Origin: CAIQJJ01 sp049325275
GTDB lineage: Bacteria; Chloroflexota; Anaerolineae; Anaerolineales; UBA4823
Length of the DNA: 64,000 nt
Assembly (NCBI GenBank): GCA_049325275.1
Contig: JBMOLU010000084.1
Coordinates: 248,001 to 312,000, forward strand
Reading direction: 5' to 3'
Position 1 is the stretch's first letter. Each line of letters begins with the position of its first letter. The translations under genes and the position numbers were made by a program. The notes beneath the pieces were generated by a model that did no database searches, was not told the DNA's origin, and saw only the letters and a program-made list of their open reading frames with translations. Positions 26,916-34,498 of this stretch are shown here, in pieces.

Positions 26916-28802
26916 GTGTGCGCTTCGAAGTTTTTATCACGGCTGCAGAAGGCACCGACCCCATTGCTTTCCGATGGAGCCATGGGCACGCTGCTCCACG
27001 TCCAGGGAATCGGCTTCGATGCCTGCCTGGACGCCCTCAACCTGGAGAAACCTGCGTCGATCGCCGACGTGCACCGCCGCTACATCGATGCCGGCGCCGA
27101 CATCATTCAGACCAACACCTTTGGCGCCAACCGGTACAAGCTGGCCGCGCACGGCCTGCACGATCAGGTCGCCGCCATCAACCAGGCCGGCGTGGAACTG
27201 GCCCAGCGGGTGATCGCAGCAGCGTTCAAGGAAGTTTTCATCGCCGGCGACATCGGCCCCCTGGGCGTGCGCCTGGCACCGTTCGGGCGCGTGCGCCCGG
27301 CCGAAGCCCGCGCAGCCTTCAGCGAGCAAATCGCCGCACTGCTCGCAGCCGGCGTCGATCTCGTCCTTTTCGAGACGTTTACCGACCTGCGTGAACTTCA
27401 GGAGGCAATAACCGCCGCCCGCCAGCTTGCAGGGGCAGAACAAGTAGCGCTGGTTGCATCCATGGCTTTTACGCGTGACGACCGCACACTGCTGGGCGAC
27501 TCGCCGGCCAGGGTGGCCGGCGCACTGTGGGAAACCGGCGCTGATGTGATCGGCGCCAACTGCTCTGGCGGCCCGGCGCAAATCGCCCGTATCATCCGGC
27601 AAATGCGCCAGGCCGCACCGCAGGCGTATTTTTCGGCCATGCCCAACGCCGGCTGGCCAGAACAAATCGGTGGACGCATCGCCTACCCGGCCAACCCGGC
27701 ATATTTTGGTGAATACGCTTCCGTGTTTCGCCAGTCAGGCGTCAACGTGATCGGCGGCTGCTGCGGCACAACGCCCGCACACACGGCCGTTATGCGCGCG
27801 GCTCTTGACCGGCAGCCACAGGCTTCTACCCCAGAAACCGCCCAACCGCTGCCTGCTGCGCCAACCGGCGAGAATACCGCAGACGAAGGTTCCTCCAGGT
27901 TGGCCCAAAAACTGGTAGGCCAGAAAGACGGCAAAGCACCCTTTGTTGTCGCCGTGGAAATGGATCCCCCGCGCGGACTTGCGACCCATAAACTGCTGGC
28001 GGGCGCCAGCCTGCTGGCCGAAGCCGGTGCGGACGTGATCAATATCGCTGACAGCCCCATGGCGCGCATGAGAATGTCCCCATGGGCCGTATGTGAGATC
28101 GTGCAACGGCAGTTACCGATCGAGACGGTGCTGCATTTTCCGACCCGCGGGCGCAACCTGCTGCGCGTACAAGGGGACCTTCTGGCCGCGCACGCCCTGG
28201 GCATCCGTAATGTATTCGTCGTTATGGGCGACCCCACAGCCATCGGCGACTATCCTGATGCGATGGATAACTACGATCTGGTGCCGTCTGGCCTGATCAA
28301 ACTGATCAAGCAAAGCTTCAACGCCGGGCGCGATCACGCCGGCAGCACCATCGGCCAGCCCACCCGTTTCTTCGTTGGCGGCGCGCTCAACCTGACCGCA
28401 CAAGATACCGAACGGGAAATCAAAAACCTGCGCCGTAAAGTCAAGGCCGGGGTAGATTTTCTGCTGACCCAGCCCGTCTACCAGCCCGAAGCGGCGGCCA
28501 CTTTCTTGCAGCGTTACGAAACGCTGCATGGGCCACTGGATGTGCCGGTTTTGGCAGGTGTCATGCCCTTGTACGGTGTGCGCCATGCGACGTTCCTGCA
28601 CAACGAAGTACCGGGCATTTCTATCTCGAGCGATATTCTTCGCCGGCTGGAAGGCGCCGGCAATGCCGCACCCCATGAAGGCGTTAAAATTGCACTGGAG
28701 ACGATCGAGCAAATGCGCCCCTGGGTGCGCGGGGTGTACGTTATGCCACAGTTCGGCCGCTACGACCTGGCTGCAGAGATTGTCGAGGAGCTTTCATCTT
28801 GA
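26916..28802 (+). CDS. Bifunctional homocysteine S-methyltransferase / methylenetetrahydrofolate reductase
   Basis: The 628-residue product fuses two domains. The N-terminal homocysteine methyltransferase domain (about 1-300) has LLSDGAMGTLLH and the zinc ligands in NCSGG and GGCCGTTP. The C-terminal MetF-type reductase (about 345-628) has VEMDPPRG, FVVMGDP and LTQPVYQP. The architecture matches Bacillus YitJ. The reductase makes 5-methyl-THF, the substrate of MetH just upstream. The methyltransferase half probably uses another donor, such as S-methylmethionine. GTG start 18 nt after metH; the ribosome site is weak. Its last bases overlap the next start codon (TTGA). Confidence 0.94.
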   Translation: MCASKFLSRLQKAPTPLLSDGAMGTLLHVQGIGFDACLDALNLEKPASIADVHRRYIDAGADIIQTNTFGANRYKLAAHGLHDQVAAINQAGVELAQRVIAAAFKEVFIAGDIGPLGVRLAPFGRVRPAEARAAFSEQIAALLAAGVDLVLFETFTDLRELQEAITAARQLAGAEQVALVASMAFTRDDRTLLGDSPARVAGALWETGADVIGANCSGGPAQIARIIRQMRQAAPQAYFSAMPNAGWPEQIGGRIAYPANPAYFGEYASVFRQSGVNVIGGCCGTTPAHTAVMRAALDRQPQASTPETAQPLPAAPTGENTADEGSSRLAQKLVGQKDGKAPFVVAVEMDPPRGLATHKLLAGASLLAEAGADVINIADSPMARMRMSPWAVCEIVQRQLPIETVLHFPTRGRNLLRVQGDLLAAHALGIRNVFVVMGDPTAIGDYPDAMDNYDLVPSGLIKLIKQSFNAGRDHAGSTIGQPTRFFVGGALNLTAQDTEREIKNLRRKVKAGVDFLLTQPVYQPEAAATFLQRYETLHGPLDVPVLAGVMPLYGVRHATFLHNEVPGISISSDILRRLEGAGNAAPHEGVKIALETIEQMRPWVRGVYVMPQFGRYDLAAEIVEELSS

Positions 28803-30742
28803 GAACCATCCGGCGCATCGAGTGGGCTGCGGTGCTTCTGTTGAGCCTGGTGTGCCACCAGGCCATCTTTGGATTGGGCGATTCCCCCATCCTCTGGCTG
28901 AAGCGAGCCTGGAAAAATCGTGATCTCTCAGGAATGCAGCGCAGCGCCCTGTTTCTTTTAGGCGGCACGGGCAGCAAGTTTATGGAGTTTATCGCCACCA
29001 ACGTGCCGCAGGAACAGGCTGTCGTGGTGCCAGAACGTTCGGCCGCTTTCTCGGCGCAGAATACGCTTTCTTACTACCTTGCGCCTCGCAAAGCCATCGC
29101 CTGCGGCTGCGACAGTTACGGCAACCGATGCTTTTCCTGTCTGAGCAAAGCGGATCATGCTGTACCGGTCACACGCAATTTTCCCCCGGAAGATTGGGAT
29201 CCCGGCAACAAACAGTATATCTCCTTCGACACGGCGGAATCGGACTACTACCTGGGCTTGTATGTTTCCCCTGGTTGGGAGACCAACCAGGTCAGCACAG
29301 CCAGGAGTTTGCCGCTGGCGCTGGCGGCCTGGCTCGATGGATTGGTTTGGACAGGGTGGCTGCTGCTGGGCGTCTTTGCGTTACGGTGGAACAACCCTTC
29401 ACAGGCATGGCCCGAGACTTTGGCGCTTGCCATCCTCATCGGCATGGGGCTGCACACGTGGGTGATATTTGTTTTCTCCTGGGTGGGAGTCCCGATCACG
29501 GTGGGCAGCACCTTTATCAGCTTCCTGCTATTGCTTGCTGCTGTACAGCTTGGCGCAAGGAAACAGACTGGCGGCCAACGCTTACTGGCCGATATCGAAC
29601 GGCACGGAGAGAGCTTTCTTCGCCGCCTGAAGCAGGCCAGCATCTTGAAAAAAGCCCTTGCTTGCACCGCTGTTGGCCTGTTAACCGTCGTGACTGCCAT
29701 TGCAGTAACACGATCCTATTCTACCTATGACGACATTGCCATCTGGAGCCTGAAAGGCCATATCATCGCTCGAGAAGGGACAATTTTTGCGGCCCGAGAG
29801 ACTAGCGGGCACGGGCTTGCCTACCCGCTCAATCTCTCACTGATGATTACGGTTTTTCGCCTGGTAGATGGCGACGCCCTGCCAGGCTCGAAATTGCTCT
29901 TTCCACTGACCCTTGCAGTGATTGCATTTGGCTTTTATCGTTTTTGGCGCCAACGAGGGGTGCCGACATACACGGCCCTGGCAGCAGTTTTGCTGCTGTT
30001 TTCGATACCGGTTGTATTTCTGCATGCGACACTAGGCTTTGCCAACCTGACCTTTACCGCTTACTTGCTATCAGGCGTTTTATGGGGCTTGCGTGGCCTG
30101 GAGAGCGGGGCGCGTTGCGACATTTTTTTATCTGGGCTGCTGTTTGCACTGGCCGGTTGGACACGCCCCGAAGGCATCTTGTTTGCAGGCGTGTCCATGC
30201 TGGCCTTAGGGTCGGTACAGCAGTTGACGGAACGGCGTAAACCACTTGTGGTTTATGCCATTTGGGCGATCCCCATGCTGCTGCCGCTCGCCTGGTTGAT
30301 CTTTGCCGCCAACGATATTCGCCAGGATCAAGCTGGCAGTGCCTTACAAGCAAGCGCAACGCAGCTGCTCAGCAACCGGTTCAGCCTGGACGCCGTAAAA
30401 ACTACCCTGAGCTTTGCCTGGCAGCAAGGCACTGACATTCGCACCTGGGGTAACGCCGTGATCTTCGCCGTGTTGGCAGTTCTGCTGTTCACATTTCGCC
30501 TGTGGAAAAACCTTGCCAACCGTTCTTCACTTGTCAAGTTGATCGCTGTAGCAGGTTCGTCCGTTCTCGTCCCACTCGCACTGTTTGCCGTCGAATCCGC
30601 CAACGAAAGCGATTTTCATACCTTTCTCACCGTGTCCTTTGATCGCGCCTTTTTCCCGGCCGCTTTTTTGTTGATCCTGTGGGCCGTATGGGCCATGGGG
30701 AGCAGATCGCCCAAGGCCCCGGAGACCCAAGAAGCTGTATGA
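28799..30742 (+). CDS. GT39-like membrane glycosyltransferase / polytopic membrane protein
   Basis: The 647-residue product has one N-terminal hydrophobic segment, a soluble stretch of about 150 residues with five Cys (CGCDSYGNRCFSC), and then about eleven membrane helices from residue 170. The first loop after the helices starting near residue 285 reads STYDDIAIWSLKGHII, an acidic loop like that of GT-C (PMT/ArnT-like) glycosyltransferases. Its TTG start overlaps the MTHFR stop by 4 nt, so translation is coupled to the methionine operon. I see no direct link to methionine. The family is a weak call; the coupling is certain from sequence. Confidence 0.7.
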   Translation: MRTIRRIEWAAVLLLSLVCHQAIFGLGDSPILWLKRAWKNRDLSGMQRSALFLLGGTGSKFMEFIATNVPQEQAVVVPERSAAFSAQNTLSYYLAPRKAIACGCDSYGNRCFSCLSKADHAVPVTRNFPPEDWDPGNKQYISFDTAESDYYLGLYVSPGWETNQVSTARSLPLALAAWLDGLVWTGWLLLGVFALRWNNPSQAWPETLALAILIGMGLHTWVIFVFSWVGVPITVGSTFISFLLLLAAVQLGARKQTGGQRLLADIERHGESFLRRLKQASILKKALACTAVGLLTVVTAIAVTRSYSTYDDIAIWSLKGHIIAREGTIFAARETSGHGLAYPLNLSLMITVFRLVDGDALPGSKLLFPLTLAVIAFGFYRFWRQRGVPTYTALAAVLLLFSIPVVFLHATLGFANLTFTAYLLSGVLWGLRGLESGARCDIFLSGLLFALAGWTRPEGILFAGVSMLALGSVQQLTERRKPLVVYAIWAIPMLLPLAWLIFAANDIRQDQAGSALQASATQLLSNRFSLDAVKTTLSFAWQQGTDIRTWGNAVIFAVLAVLLFTFRLWKNLANRSSLVKLIAVAGSSVLVPLALFAVESANESDFHTFLTVSFDRAFFPAAFLLILWAVWAMGSRSPKAPETQEAV

Positions 30743-30768
30743 GAAGCCAGGCGCGACGCACTTTGTAG

Positions 30769-30866
30769 TGCCTAACCCATAGAACCATGTGCTTCTGGCG
30801 GGAAAAGCACGGCACACAAGTGCACAAACCAAGAGCAGGGTTAGGATCGAGCCGCTTGTGCCAGTT
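30769..30866 (+). repeat. Dispersed intergenic repeat, copy A
   Basis: About 98 bp in the gap between the glycosyltransferase (plus) and the GyrI-like gene (minus) resemble 49702-49785. Shared blocks are CCTAACCCATA, AAAAGCAC, CAAGAGCAG and a CCGCTT-TGCC-GTT region. This copy holds inverted repeats CCTAACCC/GGGTTAGG and GTGCTT/AAGCAC. A wider pair GCGACGCACTT (30753-30763) and AAGTGCGTCGC (30899-30909) flanks it. It could be a small mobile element or a structured RNA. The rest of the 207-nt gap shows no gene. Confidence 0.6.
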
Positions 30867-30949
30867 CGTATAGAAATATGCTCAATCGGCTCATACGGAA
30901 GTGCGTCGCACCTATTGCAGGTCTACTTTGACGTCAGATTCACCTTCGT

Positions 30950-31417
30950 CTATTTTTCGTCCGCCACCGGCAAGTACAAGTCGAACAACCACCGGTTCTC
31001 GCTGGCGGGCATCTCCGGCGTCAGGCACTCTTCGAGCCATTGATGGTTTGCGGCGCGATAGGCGCTGCCATCACGCCACATCACCAGTTCGCCCCAGACT
31101 TGCGGGTTCGGCACGCCCTGGCAGCGCATCACCGCGTACAAGCCACCCGGCACATCCTTGACTGTCACTTCTTCATCGCCTTGTGCGTCCAAGCCAACAG
31201 TGATCCACTGTTCGTAACCGTAGTTCGGGCTGCCCGGCGAGGGGTTCGGGTTGTTGAAACCGAAGAAACGGTGTGCCTTCAGGTCGGTAATCCCCTGGCG
31301 CTGCATCCAGGCCTGCAACTTCTCCCAGGCCTGCGGTTCAGGGCTGGCGCCGAATCCAAGCGCTGCGGCTACGCGCATCGGCTCAAGTTTGACAATACGG
31401 ACGTCTGCATTACTCAT
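30950..31417 (-). CDS. GyrI-like small-molecule-binding protein
   Basis: The 155-residue product matches the GyrI-like/AraC effector-binding fold. It opens VRIVKLEPMRVAAALGFG, and the C-terminal half ends ENRWLFDLYLPV, typical of these stand-alone ligand-binding domains. AGGAG lies at normal spacing before the ATG. It diverges from the WYL regulator gene, 158 nt away, with a palindrome in between. Such pairs usually mean that the regulator controls both genes. The ligand is unknown. Confidence 0.85.
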   Translation of the reverse strand: MSNADVRIVKLEPMRVAAALGFGASPEPQAWEKLQAWMQRQGITDLKAHRFFGFNNPNPSPGSPNYGYEQWITVGLDAQGDEEVTVKDVPGGLYAVMRCQGVPNPQVWGELVMWRDGSAYRAANHQWLEECLTPEMPASENRWLFDLYLPVADEK

Positions 31418-31535
31418 AAAATTTCTCCTATCGAGTGCTGTAAGTTTTACGGTTCTCCTGTTTTCAGCAGGAAGAGCCTTTTTGTTTTCTCATCGCACGT
31501 TCCGGATCGTGTACCTGTATGGTATCATCCAGTAC

Positions 31536-31554
31536 CTGACATCTATTGTCAGGA
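31536..31554. promoter_or_regulatory. Probable operator of the WYL regulator
   Basis: CCTGACA-TCTAT-TGTCAGG is a perfect inverted repeat with 7-bp arms and a 5-bp spacer, 21 nt before the start codon of the WYL gene. TGACA/TGTCA half-sites are often seen at YafY/WYL-type operators. Autoregulation is inference. Confidence 0.65.
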
Positions 31555-31575
31555 ATTATCAGGAGTTTGCAGAAT

Positions 31576-32550
31576 ATGCGCGCCGATCGTTTGCTTTCTT
31601 TGCTGCTTTTGTTACAACTGCGCGGCCGTACGACGGCCCAACGCCTCGCCAAAGAGCTGGAGGTCTCCGAGCGCACGGTTTATCGTGATTTGCAGGCCCT
31701 GAGCGTCGCCGGCGTGCCCGTCTATGCGGAGCGCGGCCCTGGGGGTGGCTGTGAACTGCTCGACAGCTATCGCACCAGCCTGACCGGTTTCGACGAGCAG
31801 GAACTGCGCGCCCTTTTTATGCTCAATATTCCTTCGGCATTGAACGAACTGGGAATGAGCGAGGCGCTGCGCTCGGCGCTGCTCAAGCTGGCCGCGGCCC
31901 TGCCGGCGGCCCGGCGGGAGGCCGAGGTCCACACGCGCCAGCGTATCTACCTGGACACGTCCCGCCAGGCTATCGAGCACGAGGCCACCCCCCACGTGCG
32001 AACGATCTACCGGGCCGTGTGGGACGACCGCAAACTGGAAATCGCCTATCGTTTCTGGTTCGGCAACGAATTGCGCAGCACCGTCGCACCCTATGGCCTG
32101 GTCGCACGCGGCAGTGATTGGTATCTAGTCTATCACTGGGACAAGACCGGCACGGCACGCGCCATACGCGTTGCCGATCTGAACGAGGTGCGTTTGCTCG
32201 ACGAGCACTTCGAGCGCCCACAAGGCTTCGATCTGGTTGCGTTTTGGGCACGCTGGTCGGGCCACGAAACGTTGAATCGCCCGACGTATCCGGTGCGCAT
32301 ACGGGTTTGGCGTGAGTTCTTCCCCTGGCTGCCACGCTTCTACGGCGCAGCGTTACGGCAAGCCCTGGCTGCCGCGCCGCCGGCAGACGCAAACGGCTGG
32401 CAAACGATCGCTCTCGAATTCGAAAGCCTGGAAGCCGCGCGCGAGTGTCTGTTAGGCTTGGGCGGCGCTGTCGAGGTGCTCGAGCCGGAAGCACTGCGAT
32501 TAAGCATGGCAGATTTCGCCCGGCAAATCCTGGCGCGTTACCCGATTTAG
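31576..32550 (+). CDS. WYL-domain transcriptional regulator (YafY-like)
   Basis: The 324-residue product has an N-terminal HTH_11 winged helix (about 1-60) with TTAQRLAKELEVSERTVYRDL. The WYL ligand-binding domain (about 135-215) has APYGLVARGSDWYLVYHW, and a WCX extension closes the C-terminus. The ATG at 31576 has CAGGAG 10 nt upstream; the in-frame start at 31546 would lie within the palindrome. It is divergent from the GyrI-like gene. WYL regulators respond to nucleic acid or small ligands and act in stress or defence responses; I see no defence genes here. Confidence 0.92.
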   Translation: MRADRLLSLLLLLQLRGRTTAQRLAKELEVSERTVYRDLQALSVAGVPVYAERGPGGGCELLDSYRTSLTGFDEQELRALFMLNIPSALNELGMSEALRSALLKLAAALPAARREAEVHTRQRIYLDTSRQAIEHEATPHVRTIYRAVWDDRKLEIAYRFWFGNELRSTVAPYGLVARGSDWYLVYHWDKTGTARAIRVADLNEVRLLDEHFERPQGFDLVAFWARWSGHETLNRPTYPVRIRVWREFFPWLPRFYGAALRQALAAAPPADANGWQTIALEFESLEAARECLLGLGGAVEVLEPEALRLSMADFARQILARYPI

Positions 32551-32553
32551 CTT

Positions 32554-32582
32554 TTGACAGCCCACCGACCTCGCGGTATAAT
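32554..32582 (+). promoter_or_regulatory. Strong sigma-70 promoter of rpsU-infA
   Basis: TTGACA (32554-32559) and TATAAT (32577-32582) both match consensus, with the ideal 17-nt spacer. The -35 box begins 4 nt after the WYL stop codon. The transcription start should be near 32589. Confidence 0.93.
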
Positions 32583-32588
32583 TCCTTC

Positions 32589-32775
32589 GTCCCCGCAGGC
32601 CTGTCCGCAGTAAGCTCGCTTAACAAATCATGGAGAGTGTGCTTGGTGTAACCAATTTTTGAGTGTTTTACTTTTTTATTGGCTCGACTGTTCTGCGGAG
32701 GACTGTCGGGCTTTTTTTGTCCCGACCTTTTCGCCGGTAACGGCACGTACCCAACCAGGAAAGGAGGTGATACGC
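32589..32775 (+). promoter_or_regulatory. Long structured leader of rpsU
   Basis: About 187 nt separate the promoter from the rpsU start. Two hairpins are visible. CCAAT (about 32651) pairs with ATTGG (about 32680) across a T-rich loop, and GTCGGG (32705-32710) pairs with CCCGAC (32721-32726) around CTTTTTTTG, followed by CTTTTC. Such a leader could serve autoregulation by a ribosomal protein or attenuation. I do not recognise it as a known leader family. Confidence 0.4.
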
Positions 32776-32973
32776 GTGACAACTGTCGTGCTTCGTCCTA
32801 ACGAAAGCCAGGATCAGCTTCTTAAACGCTTCCGTAAAAAGGTAGCCAAGAGCGGCATCCTCAGCACCGTGCGCCGCAAGCGCTGGTTTGTTTCGAAAAG
32901 TGAATTGCGCCGCATTCAGGATAAAAAATCCATGCGTCGCCTTCGCCGCCGCCAACGTGAGGCAATGGAGTAA
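32776..32973 (+). CDS. rpsU: Small ribosomal subunit protein bS21
   Basis: The 65-residue product is basic, with VVLRPNESQDQLLKRFRKKV and a C-terminal run rich in Arg (RRLRRRQREAME), as expected for bS21. The start is GTG at 32776, with AAAGGAGGTGA just upstream, an almost complete anti-Shine-Dalgarno match. In-frame codons further upstream belong to the leader. bS21 sits near the mRNA exit side of the 30S subunit and helps initiation. It is followed by infA at 34 nt and shares its strong promoter. Confidence 0.95.
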   Translation: MTTVVLRPNESQDQLLKRFRKKVAKSGILSTVRRKRWFVSKSELRRIQDKKSMRRLRRRQREAME

Positions 32974-33007
32974 TCCTGTTCGGTAATTAAAATTCGGAGG
33001 AGTTTTT

Positions 33008-33259
33008 GTGGCTAAAGAAGAAGATAAAATTCAAGTTGAAGGCACCGTCATCGAAGCGCTGCCAGGGACGCAGTTCCGTGTTCGCCTCGAGAGCGGGCAT
33101 GAAGTTCTCGCTTACCTGTCTGGCAAAATGCGCAAGTATTACATTCGTATTTTACTTGGCGATAAAGTCCGTGTTGAAATGTCCCCTTACGATCTCACCC
33201 GCGGGCGTATCGTTTACCGCCAAAAGAAACGCAACGAGTCTCCCAGCCTTGAGTTTTAA
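33008..33259 (+). CDS. infA: Translation initiation factor IF-1
   Basis: The 83-residue product is an OB-fold IF-1, with IQVEGTVIEALPGTQFRV, LAYLSGKMRKYYIRILLGD and the closing RGRIVYR. The GTG start has GGAGG upstream. IF-1 binds the A site during initiation. It usually lies in the ribosomal spc/alpha region; here it stands with rpsU in a two-gene unit ending at a clear terminator. Confidence 0.97.
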   Translation: MAKEEDKIQVEGTVIEALPGTQFRVRLESGHEVLAYLSGKMRKYYIRILLGDKVRVEMSPYDLTRGRIVYRQKKRNESPSLEF

Positions 33260-33307
33260 GTTCCCACAACAACTCCCCGTCGTTATTAAAGTAAAAACAA
33301 AGTTAAA

Positions 33308-33340
33308 AACGAGCCAGGCAATTAACCTGGCTCGTTTTGT
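33308..33340. terminator. Bidirectional-looking terminator after infA
   Basis: AACGAGCCAGG and CCTGGCTCGTT form an 11-bp stem with a 7-nt loop, followed by TTG on plus and preceded by AAAA. It ends the rpsU-infA unit and may also block read-through from the convergent minus-strand gene. Confidence 0.9.
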
Positions 33341-33358
33341 TGGTGGCCGGCAAGGGTA

Positions 33359-33399
33359 CCCCGGTTTGGCTTGCTCCTACGCACGCGTTCAAACCGGGG
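33359..33399 (-). terminator. Hairpin after DHODH-like gene
   Basis: CCCCGGTTTG and CAAACCGGGG (10 bp) flank a 21-nt loop, 25 nt downstream of the minus-strand DHODH-like stop codon. The T-run is weak, so this is a likely but not textbook terminator. Confidence 0.5.
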
Positions 33400-33424
33400 C
33401 GTCCGGTTACCGAAGCTTTTGTTG

Positions 33425-34420
33425 CTAGAAACTGAACGAATTGAGCACTTTCATGTAGTTGGCACGCTCGAAGGCAGCCGGTTCGGCGACCGCTTTCTGG
33501 CTCATACTGCCCTGCATCTGCGTGATCGATTCGTACTGGTGTTCGACCATCCAATGCTCGACACCGGCCAGAATTTCGGCAGCGCGCCCGATGCCGTTCA
33601 TCAACAACTCGGAAGTCGTCATGGCAACCTTGGCGCCGGCCATCATGGCCTTGATGACATCTTCGGCAGTATGAATGCCGCTCGTCAGGGCGAAATCGGC
33701 CTGGACGCGGCCATAAAGCATGGCGATCCAACGCAGCGGCAGGCGCATTTCTTCGGAATCGCTCAGCACCAGGTTGGGGCAGACCTCCAGGTTTTCGAGA
33801 TCGAGATCAGGCTGGTAAAAACGGTTGAAGAGCACGAGCCCGCGGGCGCCTGCATCGACCAGGCGCCGGGCAAAGTTCGGCAGGGCGGTATAGAAGGGGC
33901 TGAGCTTGACAGCGACGGGGAATTTGACGCTGCGGCAGACATCGCTCACCAAGGTAACGTAGGTGTCTTCCAGTTCTGCGCTGGTCAAGTTAGCATCGGT
34001 CGGCAGGTAATACAGATTCAATTCGAGGGCATCGGCGCCGGCATCTTCGATGCGCTTGGCGTACTTGATCCAGCCACCGGTTGAAACGCCGTTCAAGCTG
34101 CCGATCACGGGAATTCCGACCGCTTTCTTGAGCCTATGGACGTGCTCAACGTAGGCATCCGGTCCCAGCGTGTAACGTCCCAGGTCTGGCAGATAGCTTT
34201 GGGCTTCCTGGAAAGTTTCGGTGCCCTGGTTGAGATAGTGATCGAGTTCGAGGCTTTCGTGAATGATTTGCTCCTCGAAGAGCGAGTACATCACAATGGC
34301 TGAGATGCCGGCTTCTTCCAGTTTCCTGGCAGTTTCGGCCTTTTCGGAAAGCGGGGATGGAGATGCCACCAATGGATTTTTGAGCTTGAGGCCCAGGTAG
34401 GTCGTCGTCAGGTCAGTCAT
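33425..34420 (-). CDS. Dihydroorotate-dehydrogenase-like flavoprotein
   Basis: The 331-residue product is a TIM-barrel homologue of PyrD, with LGLKLKNPLVASPSPLS at the N-terminus and a C-terminal phosphate-binding region (TSGIHTAEDVIKAMMAGAK). Class 1 and 2 DHODHs carry a catalytic Cys or Ser in an N-x-SCPN-like loop. Here the equivalent stretch reads NLYYLPTD, so the usual base is missing. A true pyrimidine role is therefore doubtful. The ATG at 34420 has AGAGGA upstream. It lies 78 nt after the PFOR gene on the same strand. The two may be co-expressed, and a flavin-linked redox partner is one possibility (inference). Confidence 0.85.
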   Translation of the reverse strand: MTDLTTTYLGLKLKNPLVASPSPLSEKAETARKLEEAGISAIVMYSLFEEQIIHESLELDHYLNQGTETFQEAQSYLPDLGRYTLGPDAYVEHVHRLKKAVGIPVIGSLNGVSTGGWIKYAKRIEDAGADALELNLYYLPTDANLTSAELEDTYVTLVSDVCRSVKFPVAVKLSPFYTALPNFARRLVDAGARGLVLFNRFYQPDLDLENLEVCPNLVLSDSEEMRLPLRWIAMLYGRVQADFALTSGIHTAEDVIKAMMAGAKVAMTTSELLMNGIGRAAEILAGVEHWMVEHQYESITQMQGSMSQKAVAEPAAFERANYMKVLNSFSF

Positions 34421-34498
34421 GGTCGTATCCTCTTTCATTGATCAAAGAATAGAGAATGGGTGACGGCGCTTTCGCACGCCATCACCCACTTCTGCTTC

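Noticed and set aside
28799..30742. Treating the five-cysteine loop of the glycosyltransferase-like protein as a heme or iron-sulfur site
   Set aside because: The spacing CGCDSYGNRCFSC does not contain CxxCH or a ferredoxin motif.
30753..30909. Calling repeat copy A a known structured RNA (RNase P, tmRNA, SRP or 6S)
   Set aside because: None of the conserved core sequences of those RNAs was found, and the stems in copies A and B do not pair at the same positions.
33425..34420. Naming the DHODH-like gene pyrD
   Set aside because: The active-site loop lacks the Cys/Ser base and the gene sits with PFOR rather than pyrimidine genes.
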